Positions 6,977 through 14,131 of a stretch of DNA of 29,492 bases are shown here, in pieces. A program made the position numbers and the translations under genes. The first letter of the stretch is position 1, and every line of letters begins with the position of its first letter. The DNA is from Eubacterium sp. Its GTDB lineage: Bacteria; Bacillota; Clostridia; Oscillospirales; Acutalibacteraceae. The notes beneath the pieces were generated by a model. It was not told the DNA's origin. It ran no database searches and saw nothing but the letters and a program-made list of their open reading frames with translations. The stretch covers positions 1-29,492 of the forward strand of contig JACTVT010000026.1 of NCBI GenBank assembly GCA_014465955.1. The letters are read 5' to 3'.

Positions 6977-7246
6977 ATGAGAGCAGTTATTACGGTTGTA
7001 GGTAAAGATATGGTTGGTATTCTTGCCAAGGTTTCATCTGTATGTGCAGAAAATAATGTTAATATAGTTGAGGTTACACAGTCAATTTTACAGGATATGT
7101 TCTGTATGATTATGATGGCTGATATTTCCGATTGTTCTATTGAATTTTCAAGGTTCAGCGATATTCTTGCTGATTACGGCAAAGAAAACGGACTTTCGAT
7201 TCATGTTATGAACGAAGATATTTTTAACTCAATGCACAGAATATAG
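6977..7246 (+). CDS. ACT-domain protein (UPF0237 family)
   Basis: Single ACT domain of 89 residues, starting MRAVITVVGKDMVGILAKVS, typical of the GcvR-like ACT fold that binds small ligands. Length matches UPF0237. A GTG at 6968 is in frame, but the ATG at 6977 is chosen because the perfect AGGAGG (6963-6968) then lies 8 nt upstream; the GTG would overlap that site. The gene ends 9 nt before a UPF0210 gene. The two families are widely found as a pair in Firmicutes and other phyla, without an established function that I know of. Confidence 0.9.
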   Translation: MRAVITVVGKDMVGILAKVSSVCAENNVNIVEVTQSILQDMFCMIMMADISDCSIEFSRFSDILADYGKENGLSIHVMNEDIFNSMHRI

Positions 7247-7255
7247 GAGAACATT

Positions 7256-8611
7256 ATGATTAATTCTTATGATATACTTGAAACAATCAAGATGATTCAG
7301 GATGAATGCCTTGATATCAGAACGATTACAATGGGTATTTCCCTTCTTGATTGTGCAGATAAAAATATTGATACGGCGTGCAGTAATATATATGAAAAAA
7401 TCTGCCGAAAGGCTGAAAAACTTGTCTCAACAGGTAATGAAATTGAAAAGCAGTATGGTATTCCGATTATCAATAAACGTGTTTCTGTTACCCCTATTGC
7501 AATTATGGCAGGTATCAGCGGCGGAGACCCTGTAAAATATGCACTTACTCTTGAAAAAGCAGCAAATACGATCGGTGTTAATTTTATCGGCGGTTATTCG
7601 GCGCTTGTTCAGAAGGGTTTTTCTGCAGGAGATTTGGAACTGATTAATTCAATTCCGCAGGCACTTGCCGAAACCGATCACATCTGTTCATCAGTTAATG
7701 TTGGCTCAACTAAAGCCGGTATTAATATGGATGCGGTTAAAATTATGGGTCAGAAAGTCAGAGAGGCTGCGATTTTAACGAAAGACAGAGATTGTATAGG
7801 ACCTGGTAAACTTGTTGTGTTCTGTAATGCTCCTGAAGATAATCCGTTTATGGCCGGTGCTTTTCACGGCGTTTCTGAACCTGATTGTGTTATCAATGTT
7901 GGTGTTTCAGGTCCTGGTGTTGTCAGAGCAGCGGTATCAAAATACCCTGATTACAGTATTAATGAAATTGCAGAATTAATTAAGAAAACTGCATTTAAAG
8001 TTACAAGAATGGGTCAACTTGTAGGTGTTGAAGCATCGAATAGATTGGGTGTGCCTTTTGGAATTGTCGACTTATCATTAGCACCTACACCGGCAGTTGG
8101 AGATTCGGTTGCTCATATTCTTGAAGAAATCGGTCTTGAAAAATGCGGTGCTGCCGGCACTACTGCCTGCCTTGCTATGCTTAATGATGCAGTGAAAAAA
8201 GGCGGTGTAATGGCATCATCAAGTGTAGGCGGACTTTCAGGTGCATTTATTCCTGTTTCAGAAGATGCAGGTATGATTGACGCTGCAAGAACAGGTGCAT
8301 TGACTATTGAAAAACTTGAAGCAATGACAGCAGTTTGTTCTGTTGGTCTTGATATGATTGTTATACCGGGTGACACAACGGCAGAAGTTATCAGTGGTAT
8401 AATTGCAGACGAGGCGGCTATCGGTATGGTGAACGGTAAGACGACTGCAGTAAGAGTTATTCCTGCAATTGATAAAACTATCGGAGATGAACTTGAATTC
8501 GGAGGTCTTCTTGGGTCAGGTCCTGTAATGAAAGTGAATACGAACTCCCCTGCTAAGTTTATTAATCGCGGTGGTAAAATTCCTGCACCATTGCACAGTC
8601 TTAAAAACTAA
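7256..8611 (+). CDS. UPF0210 / PFL-like family protein
   Basis: A 451-residue cytoplasmic protein of the UPF0210 (DUF711) family, described as having a pyruvate-formate-lyase-like barrel, with no assigned reaction. Recognisable features are the N-terminal ETIKMIQDECLDIRTITMGI, several glycine-rich stretches (AIMAGISGGDP, GAFHGVSEPDCVINVGVSG, SSSVGGLSGAFIPVSEDAG) and the C-terminal block ending in SPAKFINRGGKIPAPLHSLKN. Its length equals the family norm. It is co-transcribed with the ACT gene upstream, which could act as a regulatory or sensing partner. A clean terminator follows. I would not name an activity. Confidence 0.9.
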   Translation: MINSYDILETIKMIQDECLDIRTITMGISLLDCADKNIDTACSNIYEKICRKAEKLVSTGNEIEKQYGIPIINKRVSVTPIAIMAGISGGDPVKYALTLEKAANTIGVNFIGGYSALVQKGFSAGDLELINSIPQALAETDHICSSVNVGSTKAGINMDAVKIMGQKVREAAILTKDRDCIGPGKLVVFCNAPEDNPFMAGAFHGVSEPDCVINVGVSGPGVVRAAVSKYPDYSINEIAELIKKTAFKVTRMGQLVGVEASNRLGVPFGIVDLSLAPTPAVGDSVAHILEEIGLEKCGAAGTTACLAMLNDAVKKGGVMASSSVGGLSGAFIPVSEDAGMIDAARTGALTIEKLEAMTAVCSVGLDMIVIPGDTTAEVISGIIADEAAIGMVNGKTTAVRVIPAIDKTIGDELEFGGLLGSGPVMKVNTNSPAKFINRGGKIPAPLHSLKN

Positions 8612-8623
8612 AATGTTTATTAG

Positions 8624-8650
8624 GCAGAAGATTTATTCTTCTGCTTTTTT
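8624..8650 (+). terminator. Terminator of the ACT/UPF0210 operon
   Basis: GCAGAAG (8624-8630), 7-nt loop, CTTCTGC (8638-8644), then TTTTTT. A textbook intrinsic terminator 12 nt after the stop codon. Confidence 0.9.
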
Positions 8651-8664
8651 ATTTACAGAAAAAT

Positions 8665-8690
8665 AAAAGCCTACCAAATGGTAGGCTTTT
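8665..8690 (-). terminator. Terminator of the K/A-rich membrane-protein gene (works both ways)
   Basis: AAAAGCCTACCA (8665-8676) and TGGTAGGCTTTT (8679-8690) form a 12-bp inverted repeat with T-runs on both strands. It is 10 bp beyond the stop of the minus-strand gene and backs up the + strand terminator before it. Confidence 0.88.
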
Positions 8691-8700
8691 TGTAAAATTA

Positions 8701-9546
8701 TTAATCAAAAATAATATCAGTATCGTTGAAAGTTAATGGTACGTATTTACCGTTTTCGTTTACATAGCAGGCAGAAAGTTTAACAGGAACTGCAAAAGTT
8801 TTGCCTGAACAAGTAAATACATAACAATCAGCATTATTTACTTCAACAATCTTGTTTGAATAAGAAATTGTTGATGAACTTACATCTGATGAATAACCGA
8901 TTGTCTTCCAGTTATCATGAATAACCTGTTTTAAGAACAATTTTGCATCAGCAATACTATAATCAGGTGTAGTTGTAATTTCGTGTGGGTTGGAATATGG
9001 TTCGTAAACTGCAGGTTCACCCGGAACGGTTGTATCATCAACAACAGCCTTGCTTGGATAAACATATGTAAACCACATAACGATAAAATAAATTATAAGC
9101 CAAAGCAGTAAAAGAAGAATGATTAACTTAGCAATTTTACCCTTTTTATTGCCTACAGCAATTGCTTCATCCTTTGCAGGAATTTCAATCGGAACGAAAG
9201 GTGTACCTTTTTTAGCACACTTCTTTTCCAATTTCATGTTTTTCTTTTCAATCTTTTTAACCATTGATTCATAGGCTTTATCGTTGGCTTTAATTGCCTT
9301 TAATTCAGCCTTTGACTGAAATTCATCAATGGAAGGAATTGCTGCTGCGGTAAACGCAACTCCCTTTGAAGCAGCTTTCTTTTCACCTTTAGCATTTGCT
9401 TTAGTAGTTTTCTTTACAAATTTATCATAATCTTTAGCGTGCTGCTTTTCAGCTTTTGCTGCACTTTTCTGTGCTGCTTTTTGTGCATTAGCCGCTTTCT
9501 TTGCAGCCTTTGCTTCTTTCTTTTCAATTTTTGTTGCTTTACTCAA
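8701..9546 (-). CDS. Unknown single-pass membrane protein with duplicated Lys/Ala-rich N-terminal domain
   Basis: I do not recognise this 281-residue protein. Residues 1-137 are very basic, rich in Lys and Ala, and resemble a histone-H1-like tail. Inside are two ungapped 36-residue repeats, 40-75 and 92-127, sharing 18 identical positions (pattern Y..VKK..K.N.K.EKK.A.KG..F....IP..DE). One hydrophobic helix follows (about 139-163), then about 118 residues with a Pro/Thr linker and a likely beta-rich C-terminal domain holding three Cys (241, 246, 260). By the positive-inside rule the basic part is cytoplasmic and the C-terminus outside. The start is TTG with AAGGAGGG 7 nt upstream. It has its own strong promoter and terminator, so it is a single-gene unit. 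A role in binding nucleic acid or ribosomes at the membrane is speculation. Confidence 0.85.
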   Translation of the reverse strand: MSKATKIEKKEAKAAKKAANAQKAAQKSAAKAEKQHAKDYDKFVKKTTKANAKGEKKAASKGVAFTAAAIPSIDEFQSKAELKAIKANDKAYESMVKKIEKKNMKLEKKCAKKGTPFVPIEIPAKDEAIAVGNKKGKIAKLIILLLLLWLIIYFIVMWFTYVYPSKAVVDDTTVPGEPAVYEPYSNPHEITTTPDYSIADAKLFLKQVIHDNWKTIGYSSDVSSSTISYSNKIVEVNNADCYVFTCSGKTFAVPVKLSACYVNENGKYVPLTFNDTDIIFD

Positions 9547-9576
9547 GGCAGTACCCTCCTTATAAATCTATAGCAT

Positions 9577-9605
9577 AGTATAACATTAATTAAAATAAAT
9601 TTCAA
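9577..9605 (-). promoter_or_regulatory. Promoter of the K/A-rich membrane-protein gene
   Basis: Minus strand: TTGAAA (9605-9600), 17-bp spacer, TATACT (9582-9577) preceded by TGT as an extended -10. This is close to the ideal SigA pattern and implies strong expression. Confidence 0.8.
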
Positions 9606-9636
9606 TAAAAAAATCAAAAATTATTGTATTTTTTTT

Positions 9637-9687
9637 GAACAAATTGTAAAGAATTAACAATTTTGACCCAAAATTCAACAAATTTTG
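9637..9687 (-). repeat. Three AT-rich AATTTGTT-like repeats upstream of the promoter
   Basis: On the minus strand, variants AAATTTGTTGAATT, AAATTGTTAATT and CAATTTGTTCAAA follow each other, with their GTT cores 21 and 18 bp apart, near two helical turns. They lie upstream of the -35 box at 9605. They may be binding sites or UP-like DNA, or chance similarity in AT-rich sequence. Confidence 0.35.
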
Positions 9688-9721
9688 TCATTTTTAACTT
9701 TTAGTTCCAGGAAGAAATAAG

Positions 9722-9749
9722 AAAACCACCCAACAAAGTTGAGTGGTTT
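9722..9749 (-). terminator. Terminator of the tRNA operon
   Basis: Minus strand: AAACCACTCAAC (9749-9738), loop TTT, GTTGGGTGGTTTT (9734-9722), one G-U pair. It starts 2 nt after the CCA of tRNA-Cys. Confidence 0.88.
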
Positions 9750-9750
9750 A

Positions 9751-9825
9751 TGGAGGCACCACCCAGATTTGAACTGGGGCATAAAGCTTTTGCAGAGCTC
9801 TGCCTTACCACTTGGCTATGGTGCC
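9751..9825 (-). tRNA. tRNA-Cys (anticodon GCA)
   Basis: The acceptor strand starting GGCACC pairs with GGTGCC, discriminator U, CCA encoded at 9753-9751. The anticodon loop CTGCAAA gives GCA. Last gene of the five-tRNA operon. Confidence 0.97.
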
Positions 9826-9833
9826 GAATATAA

Positions 9834-9856
9834 TGGGCACTAATCAATAGTGCCCA
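9834..9856 (-). repeat. Hairpin in the Gly-Cys tRNA spacer
   Basis: A perfect 9-bp inverted repeat TGGGCACTA (9834-9842) / TAGTGCCCA (9848-9856) with a 5-nt loop, without a T-run on the transcribed strand. It may be an RNA-processing signal or a weak pause site. Confidence 0.6.
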
Positions 9857-9857
9857 A

Positions 9858-9933
9858 TGGAGCGGATTACGAGACTCGAACTCGCCACCTCCACCTTGGC
9901 AAGGTGGCGCTCTACCGGATGAGCTAAATCCGC
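9858..9933 (-). tRNA. tRNA-Gly (anticodon GCC)
   Basis: The acceptor strand GCGGATT pairs with AATCCGC, discriminator U, CCA encoded at 9860-9858. The anticodon loop TTGCCAA gives GCC. Confidence 0.97.
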
Positions 9934-9938
9934 ATTTA

Positions 9939-10014
<76 letters not shown>

Positions 10015-10020
10015 ACATAG

Positions 10021-10097
10021 TGGCGACCCGGAACGGACTTGAACCGTCGACCTCCTGCGTGACAGGCAGGCGTTCTAACCAGCTGAACTACCGGGCC
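10021..10097 (-). tRNA. tRNA-Asp (anticodon GTC)
   Basis: Acceptor GGCCCGG pairs with CCGGGTC (one G-U), discriminator G as expected for tRNA-Asp, CCA encoded at 10023-10021. The anticodon loop CTGTCAC gives GTC. Confidence 0.97.
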
Positions 10098-10101
10098 AAA
10101 A

Positions 10102-10177
10102 TGGTGGGAACAACAGGGCTCGAACCTGTGACCCTCTGCTTGTAAGGCAGATGCTCTCCCAGCTGAGCTATGCTCCC
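10102..10177 (-). tRNA. tRNA-Val (anticodon TAC)
   Basis: Acceptor GGGAGCA pairs with TGTTCCC, discriminator A, CCA encoded at 10104-10102. The anticodon loop CTTACAA gives TAC. First gene of the operon Val-Asp-Phe-Gly-Cys. Confidence 0.97.
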
Positions 10178-10202
10178 ATCTGTTGCACTCGCAACGGTGA
10201 TT

Positions 10203-10231
10203 ATATTACTATAAAATCCAAAAAAAGTCAA
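10203..10231 (-). promoter_or_regulatory. Promoter of the Val-Asp-Phe-Gly-Cys tRNA operon
   Basis: Minus strand: TTGACT (10231-10226), 17-bp spacer, TAATAT (10208-10203), 25 bp before the first tRNA base. A TATAAT overlaps at a longer spacing. No terminator is seen between hslO and this promoter, so hslO transcripts may run in. Confidence 0.75.
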
Positions 10232-10249
10232 TACCTTTTTTCAATTTTT

Positions 10250-11125
10250 TCATAATCTTTCAATTAATTTTTCAATCTCTGAAGGAGTAAAGGTATATAC
10301 CTTGTCACAGAAGTGACATTCAACTGTTGTATCATTCTCGCTTTGTGCCATTTCCTGCAAAGATTCAAGCCCCGTAGATATTAATGCTCTTTCAACTCTT
10401 TTTCGTGAGCAGTTACATTTATATTGTATGCTTGATTCATCAAGTTTATTAACAGCAATATCGTTCATTGCCTTTTTTGCTATATCATCTGCTGTCATAC
10501 CGCTGCTGAGCATTTCAGTCACAGATGGTATTTCCGATACAGCCTTTTCAATTGCCGATATTGTTTCTTCAGGACATCCTGGTAAAAGTTGAATTATGAA
10601 ACCGCCTGCACAGTTTATTGTCAAATCTGGATTTACAAGCACACCGAGTGCACACACAGAAGGTGTTTGCTCAGATACAGCAAAATAATTGGTAATATCT
10701 TCGGCAATTTCGCCGCTCACAATTTGTGTGGCGCCCATAAACGGCTCTTTAAGCCCGATATCTTTAATTACATACAGATAACCATCAGTGCCCACTGCAC
10801 CTCTTACATCAAGTTTACCCTTATCATTGAGCGGCAGTTCTACTATATTGTTTTGAACATAGCCTCGTGCATTGCCGCTGCTGTCTGCTACTGCAATCAA
10901 GGAACCGGCTGGGCCGTTACCATTCAGTTTTAATGTAATTGAGTCTTCCCTGCCCTTCAATAAATCGCCCATCATTGACGTTGCAGTAATCAATCTACCA
11001 AGCGCAGCGCTTACAACAGCCGAAGTTTTGTGAATGCGTTCCATTTTTGAAACCATATCAGTTGTATCACAGGCAATTACAAAAGCGCTGCCGTCCTCTG
11101 TTATATATCTTACTATCTTACCCAT
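10250..11125 (-). CDS. hslO: Hsp33 redox-regulated chaperone
   Basis: Cytoplasmic holdase that binds Zn through four reduced cysteines and is activated when oxidation and unfolding release the metal. At 291 residues it matches the family. The N-terminal domain shows the typical start (RYITEDGSAFVIACDTTDMV), a GNGPAG turn (70-74), and the C-terminal redox switch CNC (C237, C239) with CHFC (C270, C273). All four zinc ligands are intact. It is the last gene of a yerC-methyltransferase-hslO unit, starting 5 nt after the methyltransferase stop. Confidence 0.96.
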   Translation of the reverse strand: MGKIVRYITEDGSAFVIACDTTDMVSKMERIHKTSAVVSAALGRLITATSMMGDLLKGREDSITLKLNGNGPAGSLIAVADSSGNARGYVQNNIVELPLNDKGKLDVRGAVGTDGYLYVIKDIGLKEPFMGATQIVSGEIAEDITNYFAVSEQTPSVCALGVLVNPDLTINCAGGFIIQLLPGCPEETISAIEKAVSEIPSVTEMLSSGMTADDIAKKAMNDIAVNKLDESSIQYKCNCSRKRVERALISTGLESLQEMAQSENDTTVECHFCDKVYTFTPSEIEKLIERL

Positions 11126-11130
11126 TATAT

Positions 11131-11862
11131 TTATCTCCTTTTACAAATGAAATAAAGCCGTTCGCTGTCCTTTTTGGGCTCATTCAATGTAAGTTCATCA
11201 TAGATTCTCAAAATGTCAAAATAAGGCGCCAGAAGCCGTTTTAAATTATCGGTATCATATGCTGTTTCAATGAATTCCTCGCTGAACCTGTCGTAATTAT
11301 TACCGTTAAACATAAAAATGTCAAGCAAAATTCTTACTTTATTATTTTCAAGCAGCTCATTATCCCAACTGAGAAAATAATTTTCTTCATCAAATATAAA
11401 AGAATTGTTGCATAAAACATAATTATGCTTATAAACCGTGTTGACATCAAATATGAACAATCCGTTTTCTTTTAAAGAATTATAAACACATTTAAAGCAT
11501 TCTGCAACATCTTTTTCGGATTCAAGATGATTGATTGAATCAAGCAGACAAACAACTGCATCTACGGGCTCTGAGAGCGCAAAATCCTGCATTTTTGCAT
11601 TAATAAGATTAATTTTGCCATTCAGTTTATTATCGGCAATAGAAAGCATTTCAGTGCTTAAATCTATGCCTGTAATATGATAGCCTTTTTTTATAAATTC
11701 GGCAGATACTGAACCTGTGCCGCAGGCAAGATCAAGAATACTGCCGTTTTTCGGAATATCATACTTATTAAAAAAGCCAGAAATGTAATCACTTCTGACT
11801 TTATAATTGACATTTTCAGTTAAATCATCATAGATTTCGGCAAAATGATTATAAGGCTTCAT
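11131..11862 (-). CDS. Class I SAM-dependent methyltransferase
   Basis: A 243-residue protein with a Rossmann-type methyltransferase core: motif I LDLACGTGSVSAEF (43-56), the acidic end of strand 2 in TGIDLSTEML (64-73) and VDAVVCLLDSINHL further on. The C-terminal half has FIFDVNTVYKHN and a beta-rich insertion like the small-molecule methyltransferases near UbiE/YodH-type proteins. The substrate cannot be assigned. Its ATG lies inside the end of the YerC gene (14-nt overlap), so the two are coupled. Confidence 0.88.
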   Translation of the reverse strand: MKPYNHFAEIYDDLTENVNYKVRSDYISGFFNKYDIPKNGSILDLACGTGSVSAEFIKKGYHITGIDLSTEMLSIADNKLNGKINLINAKMQDFALSEPVDAVVCLLDSINHLESEKDVAECFKCVYNSLKENGLFIFDVNTVYKHNYVLCNNSFIFDEENYFLSWDNELLENNKVRILLDIFMFNGNNYDRFSEEFIETAYDTDNLKRLLAPYFDILRIYDELTLNEPKKDSERLYFICKRR

Positions 11863-12157
11863 CGCTTTCCTTTTCCTCTAATCTTTTGAAAACTTTATCA
11901 TAACCGTCACAGCCATACTGAAGACTTCTGTTTACTCTGCTGATAGTAGCAGTTGATGCACCTGTTTCATTTACTATATCGGTATAAACAGATTTTTCCG
12001 AAAGCATTTTGGCAACCACAAGCCGCTGACTTAATGATTTTAATTCCTGAACCGTGCAAAGATCTTCAAAAAAATCATAACATTCATCAATATCCTGAAG
12101 TTCTAAAATTGCTTTAAATAAAAATTCAAAGTTTTTATCGTCTCTTTTTAAAGGCAT
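11849..12157 (-). CDS. TrpR-like protein, YerC/YecD family
   Basis: Small DNA-binding protein of about 102 residues. The TrpR-superfamily signature is clear: LCTVQELKSLSQRLVVAKML, then the helix-turn-helix YTDIVNETGASTATISRVNRSL. Bacillus YerC-type proteins are Trp-repressor-fold regulators whose target is not settled as far as I know. A TTG at 12172 is in frame; the ATG at 12157 is preferred because a G-rich site lies about 8 nt upstream and the TTG has no ribosome site. It is first in the operon with the methyltransferase and hslO, and could regulate its own promoter. Confidence 0.88.
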   Translation of the reverse strand: MPLKRDDKNFEFLFKAILELQDIDECYDFFEDLCTVQELKSLSQRLVVAKMLSEKSVYTDIVNETGASTATISRVNRSLQYGCDGYDKVFKRLEEKESDEAL

Positions 12158-12187
12158 ATATTTTACCCCCAATACTAATTTAAATCT

Positions 12188-12216
12188 ATTTTAACACAGT
12201 AAAGTTTGAAAGTAAA
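12188..12216 (-). promoter_or_regulatory. Promoter of the yerC-methyltransferase-hslO operon
   Basis: Minus strand: TTTACT (12216-12211), 17-bp spacer, TAAAAT (12193-12188) with TGT before it as an extended -10. It lies 30 bp upstream of the yerC ATG and just after the lysA terminator. Confidence 0.65.
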
Positions 12217-12218
12217 GT

Positions 12219-12243
12219 AAAATCCCCGAAAAACGGGGATTTT
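12219..12243 (-). terminator. Terminator of the lon-ysxC-lysA operon
   Basis: AAAATCCCCG (12243-12234 in minus sense), loop of five Ts, CGGGGATTTT (12228-12219): a perfect 10-bp stem, 13 nt after the lysA stop. Confidence 0.88.
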
Positions 12244-12256
12244 ATGCAATAATTAA

Positions 12257-13531
12257 TTATTCTGTAATAATATCGTTATAAAAATCAAAACAATCAAAAG
12301 TTGCAAAATAATCTTTCGGAGTTTCTGCTCTTCTGATTAATTTTGCTGTGCCGTCTGTCTGTAACAGAATTTCGGCAGATTTGAGTTTTCCGTTATAATT
12401 ATAGCCCATAGAAAAGCCGTGTGCTCCCGTATCGTGAATAAACAGAATATCTCCCATTTCAATTTCAGGCAGCATTCTGTCCACAGCAAATTTATCGCAG
12501 TTCTCACACAGTGAGCCGGTAACATCATACTTAAAATCACAAGGCACATTTTCTTTACCTAAGACTGTAATGTGGTGATATGCACCGTAAATTGCAGGGC
12601 GCATAAGATTTACTGCGCAGGCATCAACGCCGATATATTCTTTATGGGTGTGTTTTTCATTAATTGCTGTTGTTACAAGACCGCCGTACGGACCCATCAT
12701 ATATCTGCCCATTTCGGTATAAATTGCAACGTCGTCCATACCTGCTTTAACAAGTACTTCATCATATGCCTTGTGTACTCCGTCACCTATTACAAAAATA
12801 TCGTTAGGCTCTTTATCGGGTGTATAAGGAATGCCTACGCCGCCTGAAAGATTGATGAATTTAATGTTTACATCAAGTTTATTTTTAAGTTCAACTGCAA
12901 GTTCAAAAAGAATTTTTGCAAGCATCGGATAATATTCGTTCGTAACTGTATTTGAGCAAAGGAAAGAATGAATACCGAATTCTTCTACACCTTTTTCTTT
13001 CATAATTCTGAATGCTTCAAAAATCTGTTCAGTTGTCATACCGTACTTTGCATCGCCAGGGTTGTCCATAATACCGTTGCTCATTTTGAAAACGCCGCCG
13101 GGATTATAACGGCAACTCATTTTTTTAGGCAGTTTGCCGCAGGCTTTTTCAACCGCCTCTATATGCGTAATATCATCAAGATTAATGATACCGCCTAAAT
13201 CATTGCAATATCTGAATTCATCAATAGGAGTATCATTTGATGAAAACATAATATCGTCACCTGTAGCACCGATTGTTTTAGACAGCATAAGTTCAGTTTT
13301 TGATGAACAATCACAGCCGCAGCCGTACTCTCTTAAAATATTAATCAAAAACGGATTTGGGGTTGCTTTCACTGCAAAGTATTCTTTAAAGCCTTTGTTC
13401 CATGAAAATGCTTTTTTCAGATTTTCAACATTTTGTCTTATTCCTTTTTCATCATAAATGTGAAAAGGAGTTGGAAATTCTTTAATAATTTCCTGCGCTT
13501 TTTCCTTAGTTAAAAAAGGTGTTTTGCTCAT
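12257..13531 (-). CDS. lysA: Diaminopimelate decarboxylase-family protein (fold-type III PLP)
   Basis: Probably decarboxylates meso-diaminopimelate to lysine. The 424 residues show the PLP lysine in YFAVKATPN (K55), the CGCDCSSKTEL block (71-81), SGGVGIPY (229-236), TEMGRYMMGPYG (272-283) and the catalytic-Cys motif LCENCDKFA (C342 region), where the usual G/S after CE is replaced by N-C. The canonical G.H.HIGSQ motif is instead GIHSFLCSNTVT (186-197), so it belongs to a divergent branch and the substrate could differ. The start is an ATG 9 nt after ysxC, and it is the last gene of lon-ysxC-lysA. A terminator follows. Confidence 0.82.
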   Translation of the reverse strand: MSKTPFLTKEKAQEIIKEFPTPFHIYDEKGIRQNVENLKKAFSWNKGFKEYFAVKATPNPFLINILREYGCGCDCSSKTELMLSKTIGATGDDIMFSSNDTPIDEFRYCNDLGGIINLDDITHIEAVEKACGKLPKKMSCRYNPGGVFKMSNGIMDNPGDAKYGMTTEQIFEAFRIMKEKGVEEFGIHSFLCSNTVTNEYYPMLAKILFELAVELKNKLDVNIKFINLSGGVGIPYTPDKEPNDIFVIGDGVHKAYDEVLVKAGMDDVAIYTEMGRYMMGPYGGLVTTAINEKHTHKEYIGVDACAVNLMRPAIYGAYHHITVLGKENVPCDFKYDVTGSLCENCDKFAVDRMLPEIEMGDILFIHDTGAHGFSMGYNYNGKLKSAEILLQTDGTAKLIRRAETPKDYFATFDCFDFYNDIITE

Positions 13532-13540
13532 AATATTCTC

Positions 13541-14122
13541 CTATTTTTCAAAAACTTTTTCTATTGTTTTTTTTATTTCATCAACACCGAGTCCGGTTAC
13601 TGCCGAAAAAGGAATAACAGGATAATCGGGATTTTTGAGTTCATCAAAAATCAGTTTGCTCCGACTTTCAAATTCTTTCTTCTTGAGTTTGTCAGCCTTT
13701 GTAAGAACAACTATAAAAGGTATATTCATTTGTTCCATAAATGAAATCATATTAAAATCGTCTTTTGACGGAGGATGACGCATATCAATTAACTGCACTA
13801 CAAGTTCAATCTGTCTGCCGGACTGAAAATAGCCTTCCATAAGTTCACCGAAGCGGTCTCTTTCCTGCTTTGATATTTTTGCATAACCATATCCCGGTAA
13901 ATCGACAAATCTGTTGCCGTCAACATTATAAAAATTAATTGTAATGGTTTTGCCCGGCACAGAACTGACACGCGCAAGATTTTTTCGGTTGAACAATTTG
14001 TTAAGCAAGGAACTTTTGCCGACATTTGATCTGCCGGCAAATGCGATTTCAGGAACATCGGATATCGGCAGTTGTGATGAAATGCCGAATGCACTGTTAA
14101 ATTCTGCTTTATTAAAATTCAT
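13541..14122 (-). CDS. ysxC: Ribosome-biogenesis GTPase YsxC/EngB
   Basis: TRAFAC-class GTPase required for late 50S ribosomal subunit assembly in Bacillus. The 193 residues carry G1 GRSNVGKSS (30-38), the G2 threonine region VPGKTITINFY (55-65), G3 DLPGYGYA (74-81), G4 TKAD (about 141-144) and G5 SAVTG. Length is normal. It sits between lon and lysA with 9-nt gaps; lon-ysxC adjacency is conserved in Firmicutes and supports the identity. Confidence 0.96.
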   Translation of the reverse strand: MNFNKAEFNSAFGISSQLPISDVPEIAFAGRSNVGKSSLLNKLFNRKNLARVSSVPGKTITINFYNVDGNRFVDLPGYGYAKISKQERDRFGELMEGYFQSGRQIELVVQLIDMRHPPSKDDFNMISFMEQMNIPFIVVLTKADKLKKKEFESRSKLIFDELKNPDYPVIPFSAVTGLGVDEIKKTIEKVFEK

Positions 14123-14131
14123 AATATTTAC

